This document shows, piece by piece, positions 54,721-64,000 of a DNA stretch of 64,000 nucleotides. The notes under the pieces were generated by a model. The model was given only the letters and a program-made list of their open reading frames with translations. It was not told the origin of the DNA and made no database searches. The stretch is from assembly GCF_027923405.1 (NCBI RefSeq), contig NZ_BQYI01000001.1, positions 4,216,001 to 4,280,000 of the forward strand, written 5' to 3'. How positions within the stretch are numbered: the stretch's first letter is position 1; the number at the start of each line of letters is the position of its first letter. Source of the stretch: Paenibacillus sp. YYML68. GTDB lineage: Bacteria; Bacillota; Bacilli; Paenibacillales; NBRC-103111. The position numbers and the translations under genes are program-made.

Positions 54721-55527
54721 TTATCTCACATAACCCATGATGATGCCGGCCGTTTCCTCAATCGCCTTATCTGTCACATTAATGACCAGGCAGCCGAGCT
54801 GCTTCATCAGCGAGTTCGCATAGGTGAGCTCCTCTTGAATGCGCTCAATCGTCGCGTATTTCGCTCCGAACGGAAGACCGACAGCCTTCAGCCGCTCCTC
54901 GCGAATTTTGTACATCTTATCGGCGTCCATCGTCAGGCCGACAATGCGGCTGCCCGGCACCAGGAACAGCTCCTTAGGCGGCTTTACCTCCGGCACGAGC
55001 GGTAGATTGCACACCTTAATCCCTTTATGCGCGAGAAAAATGCTCAGCGGCGTCTTCGACGTCCGCGATACGCCCACCAGCACGAGTCCAGCCTTCAGCA
55101 GAGAGCTCGTATCTCGTCCGTCATCGCACTTCACCGCGAACTCAACAGCCTCGACACGCTTGAAATAATCTTCATCCAGCCTGTGCAGAAGACCTGGCTC
55201 CCGCTTCGGTGCATCGTTGAACGTATCGACGAACGCCTCCATCATCGGACCCATTATATCAACTGCGCGAACACCGAGCCGCAGCGCCTCCTCCTTCATC
55301 GTTTCCCGAAGCTCCGGCTGCACTAACGTATAGGCGATGAAGCCTCCTCGTTTGGCGGCCTCCTCGACGATGCTGCGAATTTCGTCTTCATTTTTGATAT
55401 GGCCAATTCGCTTGGTCGTCACTTGATGGGCATCGAACTGACGGATCGTCGCCTTCACGACACCCTCAGCCGTCTCGCCTACCGAATCGGAGCATATCGT
55501 AATTTGATAATGCTGATCTTCCCTCAT
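54721..55527 (-). CDS. ppsR: Pyruvate, phosphate dikinase / PEP synthase regulatory protein (DUF299)
   Basis: This 268-residue protein has the P-loop-like GVSRTSKTPLSIFLA (about 150) and begins with YQITICSDSVGETAEGVVKA, both family hallmarks. It is an ADP-dependent kinase and Pi-dependent phosphorylase that switches PPDK. In Bacillus its homologue YqfL follows ccpN, as here. Confidence 0.9.
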   Translation of the reverse strand: MREDQHYQITICSDSVGETAEGVVKATIRQFDAHQVTTKRIGHIKNEDEIRSIVEEAAKRGGFIAYTLVQPELRETMKEEALRLGVRAVDIMGPMMEAFVDTFNDAPKREPGLLHRLDEDYFKRVEAVEFAVKCDDGRDTSSLLKAGLVLVGVSRTSKTPLSIFLAHKGIKVCNLPLVPEVKPPKELFLVPGSRIVGLTMDADKMYKIREERLKAVGLPFGAKYATIERIQEELTYANSLMKQLGCLVINVTDKAIEETAGIIMGYVR

Positions 55528-55562
55528 ACGCTTGTTCTCCTTATCGTCTACTTCCGATCTCG

Positions 55563-56234
55563 TTATCTGTCTGTCGCCAGATCTAATAAGATGCTGGTCA
55601 TGATCGTTTTCGTTATACGTCCGACGATTTCCCAGCGTGTTCGGCCGCTGCTCCCACTGAGCTTGGCCGGCACCACGACCGGCAGGCTGTCGATCTGATG
55701 ATGGATCATTTTGCGTGCGGCTTCGATTACCGCTTCATCAGGTATCACATGTATCACATTCGGCTCGCGCGTCATCACCATACTTACCGGCATGACGGCT
55801 GTATTAGAATTGCCAAGCGTAAACTTCAATAAATCTTTACGAGAAATGACGCCTGACAAGAAACCATCGTCATCGACCACCATTAAGCTCCCTACATTTT
55901 CCATAAAAAGGGTAACGACCGCATCATGCACCGATGCCTGCTCCTTAATAATAATCGGCATCGATTGTACATCGCTCACCTTCAGCTCCATGAGCTTCCT
56001 GGCCGCATGAGCGCCCGGATTCATAGAGGTGCCTGGCGTGTAGCCCACCTTCGGCTTGGCATCAATGTAACCGAGCATGACGAGCAGCGCCAAATCCGAA
56101 CGCAGCGTAGGTCTGCTGAGTCCGAGCAGCTCTGCTATCTGTTCGCCGGTAATCGGCGCGTTCGCCTTCACGAGTTCAACAATTTGTAATTGGCGCGCAG
56201 TTAATTCGATGACCGGTCCCTCCTTCGTATACAA
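55563..56234 (-). CDS. ccpN: CcpN-like gluconeogenesis repressor (HTH + two CBS domains)
   Basis: The HTH (IELTARQLQIVELVKANAPI, TGEQIAELLGLSRPTLRSDL) is followed by two CBS domains (about 80-210), the CcpN layout. CcpN represses gluconeogenic genes such as gapB and pckA when glucose is present. The start is unclear: AAGGAGGG at 56218-56225 stands seven bases before an ATC codon (56210) at the place where homologues begin, and no ATG/GTG/TTG lies there. The nearest usual in-frame start is TTG at 56234, which has no ribosome site; coordinates use it. ppsR follows directly; glpX is divergent. Confidence 0.85.
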   Translation of the reverse strand: MYTKEGPVIELTARQLQIVELVKANAPITGEQIAELLGLSRPTLRSDLALLVMLGYIDAKPKVGYTPGTSMNPGAHAARKLMELKVSDVQSMPIIIKEQASVHDAVVTLFMENVGSLMVVDDDGFLSGVISRKDLLKFTLGNSNTAVMPVSMVMTREPNVIHVIPDEAVIEAARKMIHHQIDSLPVVVPAKLSGSSGRTRWEIVGRITKTIMTSILLDLATDR

Positions 56235-56366
56235 GCAACGTCTGTATTGTTCGATTGTACCAAATTTAGCCGAAAACTCATAGCCAATCTTCGTCCTCTT
56301 ATTGAATAAAGTAATCATCACAATAAAGAAAATTAATATTAATAGTACATAACATTCAATAATAAA

Positions 56367-56377
56367 TGTGTTATAGT
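56367..56377 (+). promoter_or_regulatory. Candidate CcpN operator before glpX
   Basis: TGTGTTATAGT fits the recalled CcpN consensus TRTGHYATAYW in 10 of 11 positions. It includes a TATAGT that could be the -10 box. It lies in the divergent ccpN-glpX spacer. Confidence 0.4.
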
Positions 56378-56424
56378 ACTTCATATAAACGCTAAAAGAT
56401 AACGGTAATGGAGGATTGTGACGT

Positions 56425-57402
56425 ATGGAGAGAGAATTAGCACTGGAAATTGTACGAGTCACGGAGCTTGCTGCACTTGCAGCTGCCAGCTGGATGGGCC
56501 GCGGCAACAAATACGAGGCGGATGGTGCTGCGACAACAGCTATGCGGGCCATGTTCGACTCCGTCGCCATTCGCGGTACAGTCGTCATCGGAGAAGGTGA
56601 AATGGATGAAGCTCCGATGCTCTACATAGGCGAAGCTGTAGGCAATGGACAAGGTCCTGAGGTGGATGTTGCGGTTGACCCGCTAGAGGGCACCGAGCTC
56701 GTCGCGAAGGGCTTGAACAATGCACTTGCTGTAATCGCCATAGCTGGCAAAGGACAGCTGCTGCACGCGCCGGATATGTACATGGAGAAGCTCGCTGTAG
56801 GTCCTGCGTTGACAGGCAAGCTACAGCTCGATGATCCTCTTGAGATCACTTTGCAAAAGGCCGCAGACGCTCTAGGTAAGCCCTTGAGCAACTTGACCGT
56901 CATGATCCTTGATCGTGAGCGTCATCAGAAGCAAATTGCTACTCTGCGCGAGGTCGGAGTACGCATCAAGCTTCTAAGTGATGGCGATGTGGCTGGAGCT
57001 ATCGCGCCTGCTCTGTCCGAATCAGGCATTGACCTGTATGTAGGCTCTGGCGGAGCCCCTGAAGGCGTTCTGGCCGCCGCTGCGCTGCGCTGTTTGGGAG
57101 GCGAGCTAATCGGACGTCTGCTCCCTGGCAATGAAGAGGAGATTGAGCGCTGCAAGCAGATGGGCATTGAGGACCCTCACCGGATCTTGTCCATGGACGA
57201 CATGATCGGCACGGGAGACGTTATATTCGCGGCAACAGGCATTACGCCTGGTGAGTTCTTGAGCGGTGTTCGTTACACATCCGATCATCGTGCAGACACC
57301 CACTCCATCGTGATGCGCGCCAAAACACGGACAATTCGCTTCATTCAGTCGAGTCACTATTTGCCGAATAAGCAACTGCTCCAGGAAATCTTATCGAAGT
57401 AA
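56425..57402 (+). CDS. glpX: Class II fructose-1,6-bisphosphatase
   Basis: This 325-residue protein has VVIGEGEMDEAPML (metal ligands), AVDPLEGTELVAKG and DLYVGSGGAPEGVLAAAALR, all GlpX signatures; length is typical. It hydrolyses fructose-1,6-bisphosphate in gluconeogenesis. ATG at 56425, weak GGAGG-like site upstream (TGGAGGATTGTGACGT). It is divergent from ccpN, whose product controls this pathway. Confidence 0.95.
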   Translation: MERELALEIVRVTELAALAAASWMGRGNKYEADGAATTAMRAMFDSVAIRGTVVIGEGEMDEAPMLYIGEAVGNGQGPEVDVAVDPLEGTELVAKGLNNALAVIAIAGKGQLLHAPDMYMEKLAVGPALTGKLQLDDPLEITLQKAADALGKPLSNLTVMILDRERHQKQIATLREVGVRIKLLSDGDVAGAIAPALSESGIDLYVGSGGAPEGVLAAAALRCLGGELIGRLLPGNEEEIERCKQMGIEDPHRILSMDDMIGTGDVIFAATGITPGEFLSGVRYTSDHRADTHSIVMRAKTRTIRFIQSSHYLPNKQLLQEILSK

Positions 57403-57469
57403 CATTGATCTTAAGCCTCTCTGTGTTAATATTTAATAAGAACCTATACGAACACAGAGGAAGGTTAAC

Positions 57470-58288
57470 ATGAGCATATTGTTCTATACCGCAGTAGGTC
57501 TTGTAGCAGCGACGTTCGGCAGCTTAGTCGGTCTTGGGGGAGGCATTATCATTGTTCCAGCCCTCGTTTATTTAGGACCGCTTTTCGTAGGAGAATCGAT
57601 CACGATCTCCACAGCTGTCGGGACGTCGCTTGCTGTTCTTATTTTTACCGCACTGTCCTCCACAGCCGCCTTCATGCGGCAGCAACGTGTCGACTTTCGC
57701 AGCGGCTGGCTCTTCTTCACGACGAGCGGTCCGGCTGCCATGCTCGGCTCTTACATGACGCACTTCATCGACGCCCAGTCGTTTCAGCTCGGCTTTGGCC
57801 TGTTCATGCTGTGTATGTCCATGTTGCTCATCTTCCGTGATCGAATCCCCCCGCTACGGGTCAACTGGAGCATCAAGCGCACATACGTTGACTCCAACGG
57901 TCATAAGCATGTGTACGGGTACAGCATTCCGACGGCGCTGTTACTCGGCTTTTTGGTTGGCGCCATCTCCGGCTTATTCGGTATCGGCGGCGGATCTCTT
58001 TTTGTACCGGCCATGGTGCTGCTCTATCGTTATCCTCCCCATATGGCAACAGCTACATCCATGTTTGTCATCCTGCTATCCTCCATTACGGGAACAGTGA
58101 TGCACGCAAGCTTAGGCGAGGTCGATTACGGCATGGTTCTATACCTAGCCCCGACAGCCATTATTGGCGGCCTCCTGGGCGCCAAGATCGCGAGCAAGCT
58201 AAGCAGCACGAAGCTGCTATGGGTACTTCGAATTTCATTCCTGCTCATCGCTTGTAAAATGATATTTGAAGGTTCTGGACTCACCTAA
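57470..58288 (+). CDS. TauE/SafE-family anion exporter
   Basis: This 272-residue membrane protein has about eight hydrophobic segments in two repeats, each with the GxGGG-type motif (SLVGLGGGIIIVPAL near the start, GLFGIGGGSLFVPAM at about 170). Members export sulfite, sulfoacetate or related anions. ATG at 57470 behind GAGGAAGG. Confidence 0.88.
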   Translation: MSILFYTAVGLVAATFGSLVGLGGGIIIVPALVYLGPLFVGESITISTAVGTSLAVLIFTALSSTAAFMRQQRVDFRSGWLFFTTSGPAAMLGSYMTHFIDAQSFQLGFGLFMLCMSMLLIFRDRIPPLRVNWSIKRTYVDSNGHKHVYGYSIPTALLLGFLVGAISGLFGIGGGSLFVPAMVLLYRYPPHMATATSMFVILLSSITGTVMHASLGEVDYGMVLYLAPTAIIGGLLGAKIASKLSSTKLLWVLRISFLLIACKMIFEGSGLT

Positions 58289-58354
58289 CCTCAAGCATAA
58301 ATCTGCCCCCCTTACTCCAAACTAAGCACAACTACGAGCTAAGGGGGAATCCGT

Positions 58355-59491
58355 ATGTCTTCTTACACAAGAGGCCTCCTCATATGGACCGGAGCGATCG
58401 GCATATTACTCAGCTCCTGTTCCTACAGTAATCATTCTTCTGTCCCGTCACCTGATTCACCGCCTTCAGCAAATAATTCTCCAGCAACTGAAGCAGCGGA
58501 TTCTAGTCAAGAGGTATTAAACAAGGGTGAAGATCAAGAGCGGAAGCTTGCCATTGAGCCGAATGGACCGCCTCATCGCAAATTAACTGCACATGATTCT
58601 AATGTAAATGCAGCAACCCAGCCTCCAGCAGCCATACCTACACCGACTAAGCAGGAGGACGTTTCAACCACCCCAGTAGCTGAAGAAGCATCGCATTCTA
58701 AAGGCTCATCCGAAGCTCACGAGGCGGCAAAGAAGTCAACGAACAGCAAGCTCACAACAGCCACCAAAGCCAAACAGAAATCAGCTCAAGAGGCGGAGGC
58801 AGCCCGTAAAACAGCTGCTACTACGAATAAGCAGCTAAGCTTAGCGCAGCTCGTCCGTAAGTATCCTGCATTTATCAAGCTGCAAGGCTCATCGAACTCC
58901 AAGCAGGTTGCATTAACGTTTGACGATGCACCTGACCTTAAGTATACGGCACAAGTTCTAGATATTTTGAAAACCTACAAGGTCAAAGCGACCTTTTTCC
59001 TTCTCGGCAATCAAGCTGAAAAGTACCCACAGCTCGTCAAGCGCATGATAGACGAAGGTCATGTCATAGGGAACCACTCGTATTCTCATCAATTGTTTAC
59101 GAAGCTGTCGGACGAAAGCTTTGCAGCTCAAGTGAATCAAACCGAGGATGTATTGTCGCCCATGATCGGCTACGCTCCTAAGCTCATTCGTCCACCCTAT
59201 GGTGAAATAACAGAAAGTCAGCTGCTGTGGGCGAAGAACAATGGATACTTAGTTGTGAACTGGAATGTAGATTCATTGGATTGGAAGCAGCTTAAAGCGG
59301 AGCAAGTATCGGCTAACATATTGAAGCGCGTGAAATCTGGAGCTATCATATTACAGCACTCTGGAGGCGGCCCTAAGCAAGATCTGAGTGGCACGGTGAA
59401 AGCTTTGCCACGCATTATTGAAAAGCTGCAAGATGATGGCTATGAACTCGTGCCACTAACAAAGCTATTGGATGTTGCGAAGTCGAAGTAA
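58355..59491 (+). CDS. Polysaccharide deacetylase lipoprotein (NodB domain)
   Basis: This 378-residue protein starts with a lipoprotein signal peptide (lipobox ILLSSC, Cys at about 22), has a long Ser/Thr/Ala/Lys-rich linker (about 30-165), then a carbohydrate esterase 4 domain: LTFDDA (Asp pair about 190), HSYSH (about 241-245), RPPYGE (about 278) and LQHSGG. It should deacetylate cell-wall glycan. ATG at 58355 behind AAGGGGG. Confidence 0.9.
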   Translation: MSSYTRGLLIWTGAIGILLSSCSYSNHSSVPSPDSPPSANNSPATEAADSSQEVLNKGEDQERKLAIEPNGPPHRKLTAHDSNVNAATQPPAAIPTPTKQEDVSTTPVAEEASHSKGSSEAHEAAKKSTNSKLTTATKAKQKSAQEAEAARKTAATTNKQLSLAQLVRKYPAFIKLQGSSNSKQVALTFDDAPDLKYTAQVLDILKTYKVKATFFLLGNQAEKYPQLVKRMIDEGHVIGNHSYSHQLFTKLSDESFAAQVNQTEDVLSPMIGYAPKLIRPPYGEITESQLLWAKNNGYLVVNWNVDSLDWKQLKAEQVSANILKRVKSGAIILQHSGGGPKQDLSGTVKALPRIIEKLQDDGYELVPLTKLLDVAKSK

Positions 59492-59517
59492 CAACAACTA
59501 TATATGTCACTAATATT

Positions 59518-59555
59518 AAAAAGCTCATCAACGTTATTACGTTGATGAGCTTTTA
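59518..59555. terminator. Bidirectional terminator between deacetylase and tRNA cluster
   Basis: AAAAGCTCATCAACGT pairs perfectly with ACGTTGATGAGCTTTT over TATT. It ends the deacetylase gene and, on the minus strand, the tRNA array. Confidence 0.93.
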
Positions 59556-59558
59556 TAA

Positions 59559-59638
59559 TGCCGGTAGAGGGACTTGAACCCCCACGGTTTCCCTCACGAT
59601 TTTGAGTCGCGCGCGTCTGCCAGTTCCGCCATACCGGC
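59559..59638 (-). tRNA. tRNA-Leu (CAA)
   Basis: Acceptor GCCGGTA/TACCGGC; anticodon loop CTCAAAA gives CAA. CCA not encoded. Last gene of the array. Confidence 0.92.
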
Positions 59639-59641
59639 TAG

Positions 59642-59718
59642 TGGCGTGCCCTAAGAGATTCGAACTCCTGACCTTTTGATTCGTAGTCAAACGCTCTATC
59701 CAGCTGAGCTAAGGGCAC
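59642..59718 (-). tRNA. tRNA-Arg (ACG)
   Basis: Acceptor GTGCCCT/AGGGCAC; anticodon loop CTACGAA; CCA encoded. Confidence 0.95.
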
Positions 59719-59738
59719 ATATTATAATCAATTTGGAG

Positions 59739-59827
59739 TGGTGCCGAAGACCAGACTTGAACTGGTACGGTAGTCACCTACCGCAGGATTTTAAGTCCTG
59801 TGCGTCTGCCGATTCCGCCACTCCGGC
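59739..59827 (-). tRNA. tRNA-Leu (TAA)
   Basis: Acceptor GCCGGAG/CTTCGGC; anticodon loop CTTAAAA; long variable arm; CCA encoded. Confidence 0.95.
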
Positions 59828-59833
59828 AAAGAA

Positions 59834-59908
59834 TGGAGGCGCCACCCAGACTCGAACTGGGGGTAAAGCTTTTGCAGAGCTCTGCCTTACCACTTGGCTA
59901 TGGCGCCA
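59834..59908 (-). tRNA. tRNA-Cys (GCA)
   Basis: Acceptor GGCGCCA/TGGCGCC; anticodon loop CTGCAAA; CCA encoded. Confidence 0.95.
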
Positions 59909-59917
59909 TGTCTAATA

Positions 59918-59992
59918 TGGAGCGGAAGACGGGAATCGAACCCGCGACCCTCGCCTTGGCAAGGCGATGCTCTACCGCTGAGCCACTTCCGC
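59918..59992 (-). tRNA. tRNA-Gly (GCC)
   Basis: Acceptor GCGGAAG/CTTCCGC; anticodon loop TTGCCAA; CCA encoded. Confidence 0.95.
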
Positions 59993-59999
59993 ATATAAA

Positions 60000-60071
60000 C
60001 TGGGGATCTAGGATTCGAACCTAGGCATGACGGAGTCAAAGTCCGTTGCCTTACCGCTTGGCTAATCCCCA
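60000..60071 (-). tRNA. tRNA-Gln (TTG)
   Basis: Acceptor TGGGGAT/ATCCCCA; anticodon loop CTTTGAC; CCA not encoded. Confidence 0.93.
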
Positions 60072-60095
60072 TTATGGTACACTAGTAAGTAAGTA

Positions 60096-60172
60096 TGGGG
60101 CGATCGAAGGGAATTGAACCCTCGAATGTCGGAGCCACAATCCGATGCGTTAGCCACTTCGCCACGACCGCC
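60096..60172 (-). tRNA. tRNA-His (GTG)
   Basis: Extra 5' G paired with C73 as usual for His; anticodon loop TTGTGGC; CCA encoded. Confidence 0.95.
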
Positions 60173-60187
60173 ATAATACTATTTAAT

Positions 60188-60261
60188 TGGCAGGGGCAGC
60201 AGGAATCGAACCCACACTAACGGTTTTGGAGACCGCTGTTCTACCCTTAAACTATGCCCCT
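60188..60261 (-). tRNA. tRNA-Trp (CCA)
   Basis: Acceptor AGGGGCA/TGCCCCT; anticodon loop CTCCAAA; CCA end encoded. Confidence 0.95.
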
Positions 60262-60269
60262 AAAAAAAG

Positions 60270-60355
60270 TGGTGGAGGCTGATGGATTCGAACCACCGAA
60301 CTCGTCAGAGAACAGATTTACAGTCTGCTGCGTTTGGCCACTTCGCTAAGCCTCC
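60270..60355 (-). tRNA. tRNA-Tyr (GTA)
   Basis: Acceptor GGAGGCT/AGCCTCC; anticodon loop CTGTAAA; long variable arm; CCA encoded. Confidence 0.95.
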
Positions 60356-60364
60356 GTATGAAGC

Positions 60365-60440
<76 letters not shown>

Positions 60441-60447
60441 ATAATGG

Positions 60448-60523
60448 TGGTGGCTCGGGACGGAATCGAACCGCCGACACGAGGATTTTCAGTCCTCTGC
60501 TCTACCATCTGAGCTACCGAGCC
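60448..60523 (-). tRNA. tRNA-Phe (GAA)
   Basis: Acceptor GGCTCGG/CCGAGCC; anticodon loop CTGAAAA; CCA encoded. Confidence 0.95.
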
Positions 60524-60572
60524 GTACACTTGATACTAAAACATTTTTTACAAAAAGTAAAGAGTTAATTAA

Positions 60573-60649
60573 TGGCGGAGCCGACGGGATTCGAACCCGC
60601 GGTCTCCTGCGTGACAGGCAGGCATGTTAGGCCTCTACACCACGGCTCC
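60573..60649 (-). tRNA. tRNA-Asp (GTC)
   Basis: Acceptor GGAGCCG/CGGCTCC; anticodon loop CTGTCAC; CCA encoded. Confidence 0.95.
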
Positions 60650-60687
60650 GCGATAATATACTTTCTGAATATTCATCCAGAGAAGTT

Positions 60688-60764
60688 TGGTTGCGGGGGC
60701 AGGATTTGAACCTGCGGCCTTCGGGTTATGAGCCCGACGAGCTACCGAGCTGCTCCACCCCGCG
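60688..60764 (-). tRNA. Initiator tRNA-Met (CAT)
   Basis: The first pair is a C1-A72 mismatch and the anticodon stem carries GGG/CCC, both marks of initiator tRNA; anticodon loop CTCATAA; CCA encoded. Confidence 0.95.
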
Positions 60765-60773
60765 ATATTAGTA

Positions 60774-60849
60774 TGGTGGAGGCTGACGGGATCGAACCGC
60801 CGACCCTCTGCTTGTAAGGCAGATGCTCTCCCAGCTGAGCTAAGCCTCC
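60774..60849 (-). tRNA. tRNA-Val (TAC)
   Basis: Acceptor GGAGGCT/AGCCTCC; anticodon loop CTTACAA; CCA encoded. Confidence 0.95.
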
Positions 60850-60853
60850 ATAC

Positions 60854-60928
60854 TGGTGACCCGTAGGGGATTCGAACCCCTGTTACCTCCGTGAAAGGGA
60901 GGTGTCTTAACCCCTTGACCAACGGGCC
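60854..60928 (-). tRNA. tRNA-Glu (TTC)
   Basis: Acceptor GGCCCGT/ACGGGTC; anticodon loop CTTTCAC; CCA encoded. Confidence 0.95.
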
Positions 60929-60938
60929 TTACTTGCTA

Positions 60939-61026
60939 CGGAGAGAGAGGGATTCGAACCCTCGAGACGCTTGTGACGCCTACACGATTTCCAATCGTGC
61001 TCCTTCGGCCACTCGGACACCTCTCC
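60939..61026 (-). tRNA. tRNA-Ser (GGA)
   Basis: Acceptor GGAGAGG; anticodon loop TTGGAAA; long variable arm; CCA not encoded. Confidence 0.93.
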
Positions 61027-61029
61027 ATA

Positions 61030-61105
61030 TGGCTCCCCGAACAGGACTCGAACCTGTGACAACTCGATTAACAGTCGAGTGCTCTACCAACTGAGCTATC
61101 AGGGA
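61030..61105 (-). tRNA. tRNA-Asn (GTT)
   Basis: Acceptor TCCCTGA/TCGGGGA; anticodon loop CTGTTAA; CCA encoded. First tRNA behind the 23S gene. Confidence 0.95.
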
Positions 61106-61114
61106 ACATTGTTT

Positions 61115-61203
61115 CAAGACTTGCGCCTTGAAAACTGGATACGAAACTAAGCACGCTGATGCTCATTATTAGCATTTGCTTACGAAGTACGTTTACTTCG
61201 TAA
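61115..61203 (-). other. 23S-tRNA spacer with processing hairpin and rrn spacer box
   Basis: TTACGAAG (61180-61187) pairs with CTTCGTAA (61196-61203) just past the 23S 3' end. Further on, the minus strand carries CGTATCCAGTTTTCAAGG, a block common in Firmicute rrn spacers. There is no 5S gene in this spacer. Confidence 0.7.
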
Positions 61204-61211
61204 ACGTTGTA

Positions 61212-64000
<2,789 letters not shown>

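Overview
The window looks like the chromosome of a Paenibacillus-type spore-forming Firmicute. The evidence is a GC-rich backbone, strong GGAGG ribosome sites, a sigma-G-type promoter in front of sspI, a YheC/D-type spore-coat ATP-grasp protein, a LiaFSR system, a CcpN/PpsR/GlpX gluconeogenesis cluster, and a Bacillus-style rRNA operon followed by 17 tRNA genes. Nothing here fixes the species.

Layout. 1-2520 holds three tandem copies (the first cut by the window edge) of a small polytopic membrane protein, separated by hairpin repeats. 2618-6728 holds a soluble PBP1-PAS-GGDEF-EAL protein and a PAS/methyl-accepting transducer. 6925-22601 is a foreign, mostly AT-rich block. I read it as one mobile element: it starts and ends with matching TGT(G/T)AGTTATAA termini, carries arrays of a degenerate 22-bp repeat in inverted orientation at its two ends (the design of Tn7-type ends), and is flanked by a perfect GCTACA direct repeat. 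It sits a few bases past the stop codon of a TrmH-family methyltransferase gene. Its cargo is defence-like: a Septu-like ATPase/HNH pair, then a four-gene operon with a Gabija-like core (OLD-TOPRIM nuclease plus UvrD helicase), a 1,397-residue GHKL/sacsin-type ATPase with a DUF3883-like region, and a NERD-nuclease/helicase. It also has an IS66 remnant, a double-HTH gene interrupted at a nine-A run, and a XRE regulator with a tiny membrane protein. I see no transposase of its own.

22611-38197 is ordinary chromosome: TrmH-type methyltransferase, KtrA, SspI, LacI regulator, YheC/D-like protein, glycosyltransferase, PrfC, metallophosphoesterase, cyclase, Zwf, YwmB-like protein, small spore/envelope proteins, an acetyltransferase, a FliD-like fragment protein and a TupA-like ATP-grasp protein. 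38198-44850 is insertion-rich. A 211-bp IS5-derived remnant is followed by a KAP-type P-loop NTPase gene broken by two independent insertions: a 3,180-bp DDE/AAA transposon with a 7-bp target duplication and a 1,475-bp IS4 element with a 9-bp duplication. Removing both restores an intact 564-codon frame.

45294-50385 is a LiaI-PspA-PspC-PspA-LiaF-LiaS-LiaR envelope-stress cluster. 50423-59491 holds an Eis-like acetyltransferase, an SH3/NlpC-P60 wall hydrolase, a YjcZ-like micropeptide, MoaA, PpsR, CcpN, GlpX, a TauE-type exporter and a polysaccharide-deacetylase lipoprotein. 59559-61105 is a 17-gene tRNA array on the minus strand behind a 23S rRNA gene that runs off the window; no 5S gene lies between them.
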